Shown piece by piece: positions 50,959 to 60,306 of a stretch of DNA of 64,000 nt. The stretch covers positions 1 through 64,000 of the forward strand of contig NZ_WMEX01000002.1 in the NCBI RefSeq assembly GCF_009856365.1. Direction: 5' to 3'. The notes beneath the pieces are model-generated. The model searched no databases. It worked only from the letters and a program-made list of their open reading frames with translations, and was not told where the DNA came from. The number at the start of each line of letters is the position of its first letter. The first letter of the stretch is position 1. The position numbers and the translations under genes were made by a program. This DNA is from Vreelandella halophila. Lineage in GTDB: Bacteria > Pseudomonadota > Gammaproteobacteria > Pseudomonadales > Oleiphilaceae.

Positions 50959-53900
50959 TTACTGTTGACTGTCCCGCCCCTCCAGAGCCTGCCGGATAAG
51001 GCCGGCCAGCTCCGGATAGAGGTTGACCGCATGGGTCACGTCCTGGTTCTTGAGGGCGCGTTCCACTTCGGCCGCCTTCTCCGTAATCAGCGGGTACCCC
51101 ATGGCGCCCGCCGTTCCCTTGATCTGATGGACCTGGCGCTGCAGATCCATCCAGTGCTCATCCCGGATCGCCTGCTCCATGGTGTCGAGCCGCTCCGGCA
51201 GTCCATCCAGGAACTGATCCACCAGGTGCTGGATATCCGGATCCGTTCCCGACTCTGATTCAGCCTCCGCCGATTCCCCACCCCCCAGGTGTTTCTGCAG
51301 CAGCACCCGCAGCTGCCCGGAATCAATGGGTTTGTGCAGAACGCCGTCGCAGCCCGCTTTCTGGAGGTCATCCACTTCCGACTCATCACCCGCGGTGAAG
51401 GCAATGATCGGCCGCCGGAAACCGGTCTGGCGCAACATCCGGGTCGCCTCCGGGCCGTCCATCTCCGGCATGTGGCTGTCCATCAGCACCAGGTGGACCG
51501 TTTCGCTCATGGCGGTGGACACCGCCGCGGACCCCGTATCCACCGACAGCACCGTCACCCCGAAGCGCGCCAGAAGGCGCTCGACCAGGCGGCGGTTGTC
51601 CTCGTTGTCTTCCGCTACCAGCACTGTGCCCTGATACTGTTGTACCACCTCTGTCCTGGCCTCACTGCGCACCCGCAGGTAACGGGCCAGTGTCTCGTAG
51701 AAACGCCGCTTGTCGATGGGCTTGGCCAGATAATCGTCACAGCCGGCTTCCTGATAGTCCTGCAGATCCTCCGCCATGACATTGGCCGTCAGGGCAACGA
51801 CCGGTGTGTTGATACCGGCTTCCCGGATGGCCCGGGTGGCATCCCGGCCATTCATCACCGGCATCTGGATGTCCATCAGGATCAGATCCCATGCTTCGCT
51901 GCTCGCCCGCTCCAGCGCCTCGGCCCCATTGCCCACATGGGCCACCTCGGCCCCGGTGCGGGTGATGAGCAGATCCACCAGTTTGCGGTTCACCTCGTTG
52001 TCCTCCGCCACCAGGATGCGGCCACTCAGGTGGGGTGCATGCAGCATGGGCAGCTGGCGACGGCGCTGGGTCATCTCCGAGGCGTCACGGATCATGTGGA
52101 CACCGTCCAGTGGCCCGCTGTCGATCGTGACCTCAAACTCACTGCCCTCGCCATAGACACTGTCCACCCTGATATCACCGCCCAGCAACTCGGCGAGATG
52201 CCGGGAGATGCTCAGGCCCAACCCCGTTCCCCCGTACTGGCGAGCGGTGGCGGCGGCACCCTGGGCGAAGGGGTCGAACAGGCGCTCCATCTGCTCCGGC
52301 TTCATACCGATGCCAGTATCCACCACCCTGGCATGCAGCTTTTCCTGCTCCCGGTCGCAGCGGATCGCGATGTGGATACTGCCCTTATCGGTGAACTTGA
52401 GCGCATTACCGCACAGGTTGATCAGGATCTGGCGGAAACGTGTCGGATCCGTGCGGATGATCTCCGGCAGCGGGTACTCGCACTGGATGAAAAACTCGAG
52501 CCCCTTCTCCCGGGCCCTGGGGGTGAAGAAGGCACGCACCTCGTCCAGCAGTTCCGGGAGGTTGACGTTCAGGCGCTCCACCTCAAGTTTGTTCGCATCG
52601 ATCTTGGAATGGTCGAGAATGTCGTTGATCAGGTCGAGAAGGTGACGCCCTGAACGGACCACGGTCTCGGCACTGCCGCGTTTCTCGGACTCGCTGAGAT
52701 CCGGTTCCATGAGGGTTTCACCATAGCCGATGATCGCCGCCAGAGGTGTGCGGATCTCGTGGCTCATGTTCGCCAGGAACTGGCTCTTGGCGGCGGCCGA
52801 GTTGCGGGCGATCTCCTTCTCCAGTCGTTCGTTCTCGCGCTCCTTCTCAACCTCGTGGCGCTGGCGCCGCTCGGTCACATCCACGAAGGTGCCCTCAAGG
52901 TGGCTGGGCTCGCCGTCCTCGGTATAGATGGTCCGGATGGAGATATTGGCCCAGCGTTCCTCGCCCTGACAGGTCTCGAAGGTGCCTTCAACCCCGTGTA
53001 CTTCGCCCTCCTTCTCCAGCTGCCGGATCACCCAGTGGCGGACACTCGACTGGGAGAAGCAGGCCCGCAGCGCATCCGGAACACCATTGATCAGGCTTTC
53101 GACGGTACTGTAGCCCAGAATCCGCGCCATGGAGGGATTGGCGTCCAGGAACCGGCAGCTGGTCGACATCTGGAAGATCCCTTCCATGGCATTCTCGAAC
53201 AGAGCGCGGTAGCGGTGAAGATTGGCCACCGCCTGCTGGTTCCACTCCAGGGCCTCGCGCTGGACGATCTTGATGCGGTTGGCGAACGCCAGTGACAGCA
53301 GGATGTTCTGGGCCACGAACCCGATCTGGGGGGCGTGGCTGGTGAAACTGTTGAGCGGGTAATACCCCATCACGGCGGTGCCGTAGAAGCCCACACCGAC
53401 CAGGGTGCACAGCCAGGAAACAAAGTAGATCCCGGCGCTGGGCAGCTCATTGCGCCAGGCCCAGTAACTGAGCGCGATGATCACCACCGCCAGGCCCACG
53501 GAGCCGACCACGGTCCATTCCATCGCCACGTGGTAGTCGTGAAAAAGGCTGATCACCAGCGTGGTAATGGCCGCGTACAGGCAGAGCTTCAGCACCTGGT
53601 CCAGGTGGGCGGCGCGGTTGCGGGTATCCAGCAGTTCCCGCGCCATCATGGTGCCGAAGATCCAGCTCAGCTGGATGTAGATGTGCAGGTACTCCTTGTG
53701 GAGCCAGGACTGGAGCCCGCCGAACACCTGCATGCCATGCACCTGTTCGGTCATCACGAACAGCATGGCGAACAGGATGTAGGTGGTGTAGTAGATGTAG
53801 CCCGGTTCGCGCACCACCAGGGTGACGAAGAAGTTATAGGCCAGAAGGGCGAACAGCGCCCCCATGAACAGCCCCTGGATCCACTCATCCACCGCGACCT

Positions 53901-54495
53901 TGCCCAGGTAGCTGTCCAGCTCCCACAGGTTCAGGGGCAGGCGCATGGTGTTTCGGGTTTCCACGCGCAGAAGCAGCGTATAGCGTTCCCCGGGCGCGAG
54001 GTTCAGACGGAAGGACGGGTTGGGCACCGCGAATTCCCGCTCAGACCACTCATCCGAATAGCGGTGCTGCTGCCGCGTCACCACCTCGTCCTGTTCATTG
54101 ACCAGGTACAGGTCCGCCTGATCCACCAGCGGCAGCACCAGTTCCACCACCCAGTCGGCCACCGGGTGACTGCCGTTACGGTAGACAAGGTCGCGCTTGA
54201 TCCAGAATACCGACTCGGTATAGCCGTAGTTGAGCACCCCTACAGTGTGCTCATTGAACTCCGGCGTATTGCCGGCGATCACATCCTCCAGGCTGTATTC
54301 GTGGGCTTCGTCCTGGAGATAACGGAAGCAGCTGCCGATATTGTGGTGCTCCTCCCCGTCACGGATCTCCACGGGGCCCGCCAGGCAGCTCCCGGCTTCC
54401 TGCGCGCTGGCCCCGGACACCACAACAGGGCACAGCACCGCCAGCGCAAGGAGCAGCCAGGCATACCGGGGATGTGCGGGCAATCTGGCGTTCAA
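50959..54495 (-). CDS. 7TMR-DISM hybrid histidine kinase with two receivers and HPt
   Basis: A 1178-residue sensor. The TTG start at 54495 has GGAGAG nine bases upstream and begins a signal peptide ending SGASAQ; no ATG is near. Order: periplasmic 7TMR-DISMED2 domain (~40-165), seven membrane helices (~180-390), PAS (~410-530), HisKA with the phospho-His near residue 579 in MSHEIRTPLAAI, HATPase (~670-785), receiver 1 (DLILMDIQMP, ~871), receiver 2 (LVLMDSHMP, ~1005) and HPt with HQIKGTAGAMG (~1123). It can relay phosphate internally and to the adjacent receiver protein. Carbohydrate-like or lipid ligands are usual for the periplasmic domain; the ligand is unknown. Confidence 0.96.
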   Translation of the reverse strand: MNARLPAHPRYAWLLLALAVLCPVVVSGASAQEAGSCLAGPVEIRDGEEHHNIGSCFRYLQDEAHEYSLEDVIAGNTPEFNEHTVGVLNYGYTESVFWIKRDLVYRNGSHPVADWVVELVLPLVDQADLYLVNEQDEVVTRQQHRYSDEWSEREFAVPNPSFRLNLAPGERYTLLLRVETRNTMRLPLNLWELDSYLGKVAVDEWIQGLFMGALFALLAYNFFVTLVVREPGYIYYTTYILFAMLFVMTEQVHGMQVFGGLQSWLHKEYLHIYIQLSWIFGTMMARELLDTRNRAAHLDQVLKLCLYAAITTLVISLFHDYHVAMEWTVVGSVGLAVVIIALSYWAWRNELPSAGIYFVSWLCTLVGVGFYGTAVMGYYPLNSFTSHAPQIGFVAQNILLSLAFANRIKIVQREALEWNQQAVANLHRYRALFENAMEGIFQMSTSCRFLDANPSMARILGYSTVESLINGVPDALRACFSQSSVRHWVIRQLEKEGEVHGVEGTFETCQGEERWANISIRTIYTEDGEPSHLEGTFVDVTERRQRHEVEKERENERLEKEIARNSAAAKSQFLANMSHEIRTPLAAIIGYGETLMEPDLSESEKRGSAETVVRSGRHLLDLINDILDHSKIDANKLEVERLNVNLPELLDEVRAFFTPRAREKGLEFFIQCEYPLPEIIRTDPTRFRQILINLCGNALKFTDKGSIHIAIRCDREQEKLHARVVDTGIGMKPEQMERLFDPFAQGAAATARQYGGTGLGLSISRHLAELLGGDIRVDSVYGEGSEFEVTIDSGPLDGVHMIRDASEMTQRRRQLPMLHAPHLSGRILVAEDNEVNRKLVDLLITRTGAEVAHVGNGAEALERASSEAWDLILMDIQMPVMNGRDATRAIREAGINTPVVALTANVMAEDLQDYQEAGCDDYLAKPIDKRRFYETLARYLRVRSEARTEVVQQYQGTVLVAEDNEDNRRLVERLLARFGVTVLSVDTGSAAVSTAMSETVHLVLMDSHMPEMDGPEATRMLRQTGFRRPIIAFTAGDESEVDDLQKAGCDGVLHKPIDSGQLRVLLQKHLGGGESAEAESESGTDPDIQHLVDQFLDGLPERLDTMEQAIRDEHWMDLQRQVHQIKGTAGAMGYPLITEKAAEVERALKNQDVTHAVNLYPELAGLIRQALEGRDSQQ

Positions 54496-54586
54496 AACTG
54501 TGATCTCTCCGGACGCGGGGAAAGCAATCGCGCATTATGCTGTAAATGTGCATTCACCGGAACAGTATGGTCGCTGGAGTGGATTG

Positions 54587-55699
54587 ATGAAAACGCGCCT
54601 GTGTTTCAGAGCGTATGCGGCGTCTCTGGCCGTTCTGCTGAGCGCCGGGCTCACCGGCTGTGAGCTTGACACCGGCTCCTCCGGGGGCGGCCCGGGGTCC
54701 TGCACGGATGGCTTCACCTTCGAGGATCCGTCGCAAGTGCAATACGGGTCGCTGACCATCGATGGGGATCAGAACACCAATCCCGCTGGCGCGAACCTTG
54801 AAAAGACGCTGTTCCGCCAGTTCGCAAGGATTGCAGAACCGGCTGACGGGACGGAGAACCAGAATCAGGCAACGGAAGCCTATGATTTCTTCAAAAAAGA
54901 GACTGAAAAATTCATAGGGTTCAACAAAGACAACCTGCCGGACTACAACCAGGTGAGAAACGGCTTTGACCTTCTGGAAGCCATGATCGCCTCCGGCAAT
55001 GTCGCCCCCCTCCAGACCGCCCGGGATGCCATGGCGAACTGCGTTCGCGAGGACGCCCCCGGCAGCATCAGGGTCAACACACTGAAAGTCACGGAAACAG
55101 AGGTCCCCGAAGACGAGCGGGAAACATGGGAGCTGGGCGTGAACTACGCTCACAACCCGGAACCACTGACGGATCCCACGCCCTTTGGTCCCAACGTCGC
55201 GCGCGTGGCTTTCACACCGGAAAGCTTTGTATTCACGCTCTACCCCAACCAGGCATTTCAGGGCATCGGGCCCTCATCCGGATTCAAACAGCCAAGCAAG
55301 TTGATCGCCGGTTTCAACGCGGACTTCGAGGAAACCGTGAACGAAGAGGAGAGTTCCGGGGATTCAGGTAATGACGGAGGAGATCCAGACTCGGTGATCT
55401 TCGAATCCTTCCTTGAGAACACACAGGACGACCGGGGTGATGACCGCAGTCAGACCGACCGCTGGTCCTGGAGTTCTGAGGAAGGAACCACGGATTTCTC
55501 TGGCTATGATTCTGGAATCGACAGGGCAAAGTGCGTGCGGGTTACGGCTGACTACTCGGACAGCACCTCGCAGGATCGTATAACCGTGGAACTGGCCTCG
55601 GAAGCGTGCCCCAGCATCAGTGATCCCACAGACTTCAACGCGGAGAAATCTTTCACCTATAAGTCAGCTGACCCAACCGTTGAGCAGGTCCGGAACTGA
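54587..55699 (+). CDS. Acidic lipoprotein of unknown function
   Basis: A 370-residue lipoprotein; the ATG at 54587 begins a signal with lipobox LTGC (GLTGCELDTGSSGGG). Asp follows not at +2 but Glu, so outer-membrane sorting is likely. The body is Asp/Asn-rich with no recognised domain. Visible pieces are YDFFKKETEKFIGFNKDNL (helical), ESFVFTLYPNQAFQGIGPSS and a Ser/Asp-rich region near residues 265-300. Base composition is a little lower in GC than its neighbours in places, which may mean transfer. It is divergent from the hybrid kinase (91 bp). Confidence 0.72.
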   Translation: MKTRLCFRAYAASLAVLLSAGLTGCELDTGSSGGGPGSCTDGFTFEDPSQVQYGSLTIDGDQNTNPAGANLEKTLFRQFARIAEPADGTENQNQATEAYDFFKKETEKFIGFNKDNLPDYNQVRNGFDLLEAMIASGNVAPLQTARDAMANCVREDAPGSIRVNTLKVTETEVPEDERETWELGVNYAHNPEPLTDPTPFGPNVARVAFTPESFVFTLYPNQAFQGIGPSSGFKQPSKLIAGFNADFEETVNEEESSGDSGNDGGDPDSVIFESFLENTQDDRGDDRSQTDRWSWSSEEGTTDFSGYDSGIDRAKCVRVTADYSDSTSQDRITVELASEACPSISDPTDFNAEKSFTYKSADPTVEQVRN

Positions 55700-55713
55700 G
55701 CAGCCGTGCGGGC

Positions 55714-55965
55714 TCACCGCCGGCTGCACCCCGTATCCATACCCCACTGCTCCATGAAGGCCCGCTTCTTGCGGATCAGGCGCTCGTAGGTGCTGACAAT
55801 GCTGGCGCTGTGCGCGGTGGGTGATTCCCGAAGGGCATCCACCCGTTCCTGCAGTGACCGCAGTTCACTGCAGAGCCGCTGATGAAGATGGTCGTGGACA
55901 CTCTCGAACTGATCCAGGGCGATATCGGTCTCAGCCCTCATCACATCCTGTTGTTCGCTGCGCAT
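55714..55965 (-). CDS. Small coiled-coil protein
   Basis: An 83-residue hypothetical protein. The ATG at 55965 is used; a longer frame to 56097 reads into sequence that does not look coding. It is mostly charged helix (LDQFESVHDHLHQRLCSELR then SLQERVDALRESPTAHSASI) with a likely coiled coil and no membrane segment. Function is unknown. The end overlaps a GCAGCCG/CGGCTGC hairpin at 55700-55727 that may terminate both it and the convergent lipoprotein gene. Confidence 0.5.
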   Translation of the reverse strand: MRSEQQDVMRAETDIALDQFESVHDHLHQRLCSELRSLQERVDALRESPTAHSASIVSTYERLIRKKRAFMEQWGMDTGCSRR

Positions 55966-56077
55966 CGTAATAACCCGTCCCTGCCTGGTTATACTGACTA
56001 CTTCTTGCGCATTCTGCCCCGACTGACATCGGATTGCAATAAGATGTGAACAGGCTTTCACCATTTTACACAAGCGT

Positions 56078-57388
56078 TCAGGTCGCGCCCGGAGCACCCT
56101 GAACGACTCCCAGCGGCCGCTCCGATTCCTCCAGTACGGGGAAACTGCTGCACACCTGATTCACGAAACCCGCCAGCACCGGCAGATGATGCCCCACGAT
56201 GGGAATGCCGGTATTGATCAGCGACACGCTGATGTCGCGGCTCGGGTCGGCCCAGCACCATTTGTTGATCAGGCCCACATGGCCGAAGGCCTCGCCCGAC
56301 TGCGGCCCCCAGAGCCCCACCGGATCCGCCCCCAGCATAAAGCCGGCGCTGAAGCGCATGGGAATCATCATGGTGCGGTCAATCTGCATGCGGCCGTAGG
56401 CCTGCACCGCGCGGATGACCGTCTGGCGGTCGCAGATGCGCTTACCGTTCCAGGTGCCCCCATTGAGCATCATCTGGAAGAAGCGCCCCATCTCCTCAGC
56501 GGTGCCGCACAGGTTGCCGGCGGGGATGACCGCCTCCTGGAAGCGCGGATCATTGCTGACCTCGGCCACGGTATTGATATCACCACCCAGGGCCCGGCGC
56601 ACGATCCAGGACACCGGAAACACCAGTTTGGGGCCTGTGGCGTAGTTCCAGGCCAGATCCAGCAGGTTGTCATGGTCAATGCCGTAGGTGAAGTAGCGCA
56701 TGCCCATGGGCTGGCGCAGGCGCTTGTCCAGCAGGCTATCAATGCTTTCCCCGGTGACCCGCCGAACCACTTCCCCCAGGACGTAACCACCCGTGATGGC
56801 ATGGTAGGCAACCGTGCTGCCGTCCGCCTCTATGGGCCGGGCATCGCACAGCAGCTTCCAGATGTAGCGCTCGTCCCAGAGCGCATCGATGGGTGTGTCC
56901 TTGGGCAGACCCGGGATGCCCCCGCGATGGGACAGGATCTGGTGGATGGTGATGTGCTTCTTGCCGTTGCGGGCGAATTCCGGGCAGTAGAAGCTGACCG
57001 GGTCCAGCAGATTGATGAGCCCATCCTCCGCCAGCATGTGAACGAGCAGGGCGGTCACGGCCTTGGAAGCGGAGAAATAGCAGACGGGTGTCTCCGTTGT
57101 CATGGGCACCCGGGGCCCATCGGGGCGATCCTCGGGCCCATTGCCCTGGGCATGGCCAAGGGCCCGGTTCAGCAGAAGCTGGCCCCGGTGGCGCAGCGTG
57201 ATCTGAAGGCCCGGATGGGTCCCGGTACGATACAGCGCGGCCACCTTCTCCCAGACGGCCTCAACGGACTCGCTGCTCACACCCGCTTCGGCGGCGTTCT
57301 GCTCCCCGTCCCTGTCCACGGTTGTGGCCGTATCCAGATCCCCCGGGATGCGACTGCTGTGAAGCCGTTTCCTGAGCCATTCGTTCAT
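56078..57388 (-). CDS. Serine hydrolase, class C beta-lactamase-like (EstB type)
   Basis: A 436-residue penicillin-binding-protein-fold hydrolase. The nucleophile motif SxxK is SASKAVTALLVHML, preceded by VCYF, and the Tyr motif is YHAITGGYVLGEVVRR. HRGGIPGLP is a family loop and GHVGLINKWCWADP replaces the KTG region as HxG. No signal peptide is visible, so it is cytoplasmic or peripheral, more like EstB esterases than a resistance beta-lactamase. GGGAG precedes the ATG. It is followed upstream by the ion channel gene on the same strand, 59 bp away. Confidence 0.88.
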   Translation of the reverse strand: MNEWLRKRLHSSRIPGDLDTATTVDRDGEQNAAEAGVSSESVEAVWEKVAALYRTGTHPGLQITLRHRGQLLLNRALGHAQGNGPEDRPDGPRVPMTTETPVCYFSASKAVTALLVHMLAEDGLINLLDPVSFYCPEFARNGKKHITIHQILSHRGGIPGLPKDTPIDALWDERYIWKLLCDARPIEADGSTVAYHAITGGYVLGEVVRRVTGESIDSLLDKRLRQPMGMRYFTYGIDHDNLLDLAWNYATGPKLVFPVSWIVRRALGGDINTVAEVSNDPRFQEAVIPAGNLCGTAEEMGRFFQMMLNGGTWNGKRICDRQTVIRAVQAYGRMQIDRTMMIPMRFSAGFMLGADPVGLWGPQSGEAFGHVGLINKWCWADPSRDISVSLINTGIPIVGHHLPVLAGFVNQVCSSFPVLEESERPLGVVQGAPGAT

Positions 57389-57447
57389 CGGAGCTGCTCC
57401 CTCCTGCCGTTCCCTTGTTCAATGTGACATTCCAGTATGGCACGGAA

Positions 57448-58287
57448 TCAGCCGCTGCGCGTGCCGTCCCTGCGCTCCAGGCTGGTCTCGATGCGATCCA
57501 GCTGCTGCTGGAGCTCCTGCATGTGCTCATGGATCCGGTGCACCTCCACGGCCTCGCCCTCACCGTTCTCCTCGTCCACACGCTGGCTTTCCTTTTCCAT
57601 CACCTGCAGCACGATACCGATCATCATATTCAGGAAAATGAACGCCGTGAGGAACAGGAAGCTCAGATAATAGATCCAGCTCAGGGAGTACACTTCCTGG
57701 GTCTCGTACATCACATCCGTCCAGTCCTCGAAAGTGGCGATGCGGAAAAGCGTCAGCATGGAGCGGGCGATGTTGCCCCAGAGGAAATCATTGATGTGGC
57801 CGAACAGGAAGCTGCCAAAGGCACCGTAGATGTAGAAGATGATGAACATCAGCAACACCACGTAACCCATGCGCGGGATGGCCTTGAACAGCGACCCCAT
57901 CAGGATCCGCAGCTCCGGGATCAGCGACACCAGGCGCAGGACCCGGAAGATGCGCAGCAGGCGTGCCAGCAGCACCATTTCCGAGTCGTCGATGGGGATC
58001 AGGCTTGCCACCACAATGATGAAATCGAAGACATTCCAGCGCTCACGGAAGAAGTCCCGCAGGCGCTCCTCCGCCGCCATCCGGATCAGGATCTCGATCA
58101 GGAAGAAGACCGTCACCGCCCAGTCCAGTACCCCCATCACCTGGTCGAATCGACTGACGCCCTCGTAGGTGCGGGCGCCAATGAGCAGGGCGGAGACGAT
58201 GATGATGCTGATCACCGCGCCCTCAAAGAGGCGGTTACGGTGCAGCGCGTCGAGTCGGCGCTTCAGGTCGCTGGCACTCTGAGCCAT
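57448..58287 (-). CDS. Voltage-gated cation channel (BacNav-like, single-domain)
   Basis: A 279-residue, six-helix channel that would form a tetramer. S4 carries R109, R112, R115 and R118 at every third place (ARLLRIFRVLRLV), the voltage sensor. The pore filter is T185-F186-E187-D188-W189-T190-D191. It keeps the Glu of bacterial sodium channels (TLESW) but adds two Asp, as in calcium-selective designed channels. The C-terminus (~230-275) is an acidic then coiled-coil tail that would hold the tetramer. AGGAGG precedes the ATG. It may pass Na+ or Ca2+ in motility or osmotic signalling. Confidence 0.93.
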   Translation of the reverse strand: MAQSASDLKRRLDALHRNRLFEGAVISIIIVSALLIGARTYEGVSRFDQVMGVLDWAVTVFFLIEILIRMAAEERLRDFFRERWNVFDFIIVVASLIPIDDSEMVLLARLLRIFRVLRLVSLIPELRILMGSLFKAIPRMGYVVLLMFIIFYIYGAFGSFLFGHINDFLWGNIARSMLTLFRIATFEDWTDVMYETQEVYSLSWIYYLSFLFLTAFIFLNMMIGIVLQVMEKESQRVDEENGEGEAVEVHRIHEHMQELQQQLDRIETSLERRDGTRSG

Positions 58288-58392
58288 TCACTGAACCTCC
58301 TGTGGACGGAAAACGGCATTATCACTGATCCACCCCGTTCACACGAGGATTTGACCTCCCTCCGGAGAACAGATAATGTTCAAAACATCGAG

Positions 58393-58407
58393 TAGACGAC
58401 CGGTCTA
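58393..58407. promoter_or_regulatory. NemR-like operator TAGACGACCGGTCTA
   Basis: An inverted repeat TAGAC-N5-GTCTA lies 23 bp ahead of the TetR-type regulator, close to the TAGACC-N4-GGTCTA box bound by NemR. It is the likely autoregulatory site for the regulator and flavoenzyme transcript. Confidence 0.7.
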
Positions 58408-58430
58408 ATTGGCACAGAAAGTCAATCATC

Positions 58431-59033
58431 ATGTCCAGAGCCCAGCGCAATCCCAACCTCCGCCAGGAACTCCTTGAAGCAGGTGTTCACCTGCTGTCCG
58501 AGCAGGGGTACCACGGCACCGGTATCAAGGAGATCCTGGACCGGGTCCAGGTCCCCAAGGGGTCCTTCTATCACTACTTCAGCAGCAAGGAAGGCTTCAC
58601 CGCCGAGATCATCGAGGATTACACCGAGGATCTGCTGGCGCTGATGGACCGCCACCTGGACCAGCCCCGCGACTCCGCCCGCGAGACCATCCGCCAGATG
58701 TACGGGCTGATGATCACCGAGTTTGAACGCCGGGGCTGCATCCGGGGCTGCCTGCTGGGCAACCTGGCCGCCGAAATCGGTGCCGCCAGCCAGCAGTGCC
58801 AGCAGGCCCTTCAGAAAGGTTACCGCGACTGGCGGGAACGGTTCGTGCCACTGGTGGAACAGGGCCAGCGCCTTGGCGAGTTCCGCGACGACATTCCCGC
58901 CAGCGCCCTGACCGACATCTTCTGGAACCACTGGGAGGGCGGCATCCTGCGCATGAAGCTCGAGGGCCAGGCCGATCTGCTGCGCGCTGATCTGGACTGG
59001 CTCCTGGACCGCCTGATGGCGCCCGCCCCCTGA
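58431..59033 (+). CDS. TetR-family regulator, NemR/AcuR-like
   Basis: A 200-residue repressor. The helix-turn-helix is AGVHLLSEQGYHGTGIKEIL and VPKGSFYHYFSSKEGF. The ligand domain has two close cysteines in RRGCIRGCLLGNLAAEIG, matching the GCLLGNLA motif of NemR and AcuR, which respond to electrophiles such as methylglyoxal, quinones or acrylate through Cys. It lies 37 bp upstream of an Old Yellow Enzyme gene and just after a NemR-like box, the same order as E. coli nemR-nemA. Confidence 0.9.
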   Translation: MSRAQRNPNLRQELLEAGVHLLSEQGYHGTGIKEILDRVQVPKGSFYHYFSSKEGFTAEIIEDYTEDLLALMDRHLDQPRDSARETIRQMYGLMITEFERRGCIRGCLLGNLAAEIGAASQQCQQALQKGYRDWRERFVPLVEQGQRLGEFRDDIPASALTDIFWNHWEGGILRMKLEGQADLLRADLDWLLDRLMAPAP

Positions 59034-59070
59034 TTTCCGATCCCAATCCCTTTTATGGAGTATCCGTTCC

Positions 59071-60297
59071 ATGGCAACACCCACACTGAATGACGAAAAA
59101 ACACTGCAGCGCGGCCGCCCCATCAAGAACCGCCTGATCAAATCCGCCATGAGCGAGCAGCTGGGCAACGCCCGGCACGACCCGGATGAACGGCTCGCCC
59201 GCCTGTACCGGGCCTGGGCGGACGGCGGCATCGGTCTGTCCATGACCGGCAACGTCATGATCGACCGCAACGCACTGGGCGAACCGAAGAACGTGGTGCT
59301 GGACGAACAGTCCGACCTGGACGCCTTCCGGAACTGGGCCGAACAGGGCCAGGCCAACGCCACCCAGGTATGGATGCAGCTCAACCATCCCGGCAAACAG
59401 ATCCCGAAGTTCCTGAACAGCCAGCCGGTAGCGCCTTCCGCGGTGCCCCTGGGAGGCGGGCTGGAGAAGATGTTCGCCACACCCCGGGCCCTGGAAGGGG
59501 ATGAGATCCAGGCCATCATCGGCCAGTTCGCCCGTTCCGCGCATCTTGCAAGGGAAACCGGCTTCTCGGGGGTCCAGATCCACGGCGCCCACGGCTACCT
59601 GGTGAGCCAGTTCCTCTCTCCACGCCACAACCAGCGTGACGATGAATGGGGTGGCTCACCGGAGAACCGCCGCCGCTTCGTGCTGGCCGTTCATGAGGCC
59701 ATCCGTGAGGTGGTGGGCCCGGACTTTCCGGTGGGCATCAAGCTCAACTCGGCGGATTTCATGAAGGACGGCTTCAGCGAAGAGGAATCCATGGATGTGG
59801 TGCGGGCACTGACCGAGGCCGGCATCGATCTCATCGAGATTTCCGGCGGCACCTATGAGGCACCCGCCATGACCGGGTTCAAGGCCAAGAAGGAAAACGC
59901 CCGTGAAGCCTACTTCCTGGATTACGCGGACGCGGTCCGCCGCCACACGGACGTCCCGCTGATGGTCACCGGCGGCTTCCGTTCCGCCACCGCCATGCAG
60001 CAGGCGCTGGACTCCGGTGCTACCGATTTCATCGGTCTGGCCCGCCCGATGGCCGTGGACCCGGAGCTGCCACGCACCCTGCTCAGCAACCCTCAGGCTA
60101 AGCTGGCCATCAAGCGGCCGTCCACCGGCTTCAAGGGGCTCGACAAGGCACTGATGCTGGACATCACCTATTACGAGTCCCAGCTCGCCCGACATGCAGA
60201 CGGCAAAAAGCCGAAACCCGGGCTCAGCCCCTGGATCACCGTCGCCAACACCTTCGCTGCCATGGGCGCGAACGCCTTCAAGCCGCGCCGCGGCTGA
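59071..60297 (+). CDS. Old Yellow Enzyme-family NADH:flavin oxidoreductase
   Basis: A 408-residue FMN barrel enzyme. Motifs: KNRLIKSAMSE at strand 1, WMQLNHPGKQ, the active pair HGAHGYLVSQFLSP, RDDEWGGSPENRRRF, IKLNSADF and FIGLARPMAVDP. It reduces activated alkenes such as enones, quinones and nitro-compounds with NAD(P)H, a detoxification role that fits its NemR-like regulator. It has no C-terminal Fe-S/FAD extension, so it is the short OYE form rather than 2,4-dienoyl-CoA reductase. TGGAG precedes the ATG. Substrate is inferred. Confidence 0.93.
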   Translation: MATPTLNDEKTLQRGRPIKNRLIKSAMSEQLGNARHDPDERLARLYRAWADGGIGLSMTGNVMIDRNALGEPKNVVLDEQSDLDAFRNWAEQGQANATQVWMQLNHPGKQIPKFLNSQPVAPSAVPLGGGLEKMFATPRALEGDEIQAIIGQFARSAHLARETGFSGVQIHGAHGYLVSQFLSPRHNQRDDEWGGSPENRRRFVLAVHEAIREVVGPDFPVGIKLNSADFMKDGFSEEESMDVVRALTEAGIDLIEISGGTYEAPAMTGFKAKKENAREAYFLDYADAVRRHTDVPLMVTGGFRSATAMQQALDSGATDFIGLARPMAVDPELPRTLLSNPQAKLAIKRPSTGFKGLDKALMLDITYYESQLARHADGKKPKPGLSPWITVANTFAAMGANAFKPRRG

Positions 60298-60306
60298 ACG
60301 CCGGCG

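Noticed and set aside
53335-54663. 442-codon plus-strand frame opposite the hybrid kinase
   Set aside because: His/Gln/Val-rich shadow with no domain; the kinase frame is beyond doubt.
56078-57388. Beta-lactam resistance gene
   Set aside because: No signal peptide and the KTG motif is replaced; EstB-like esterase is more likely.
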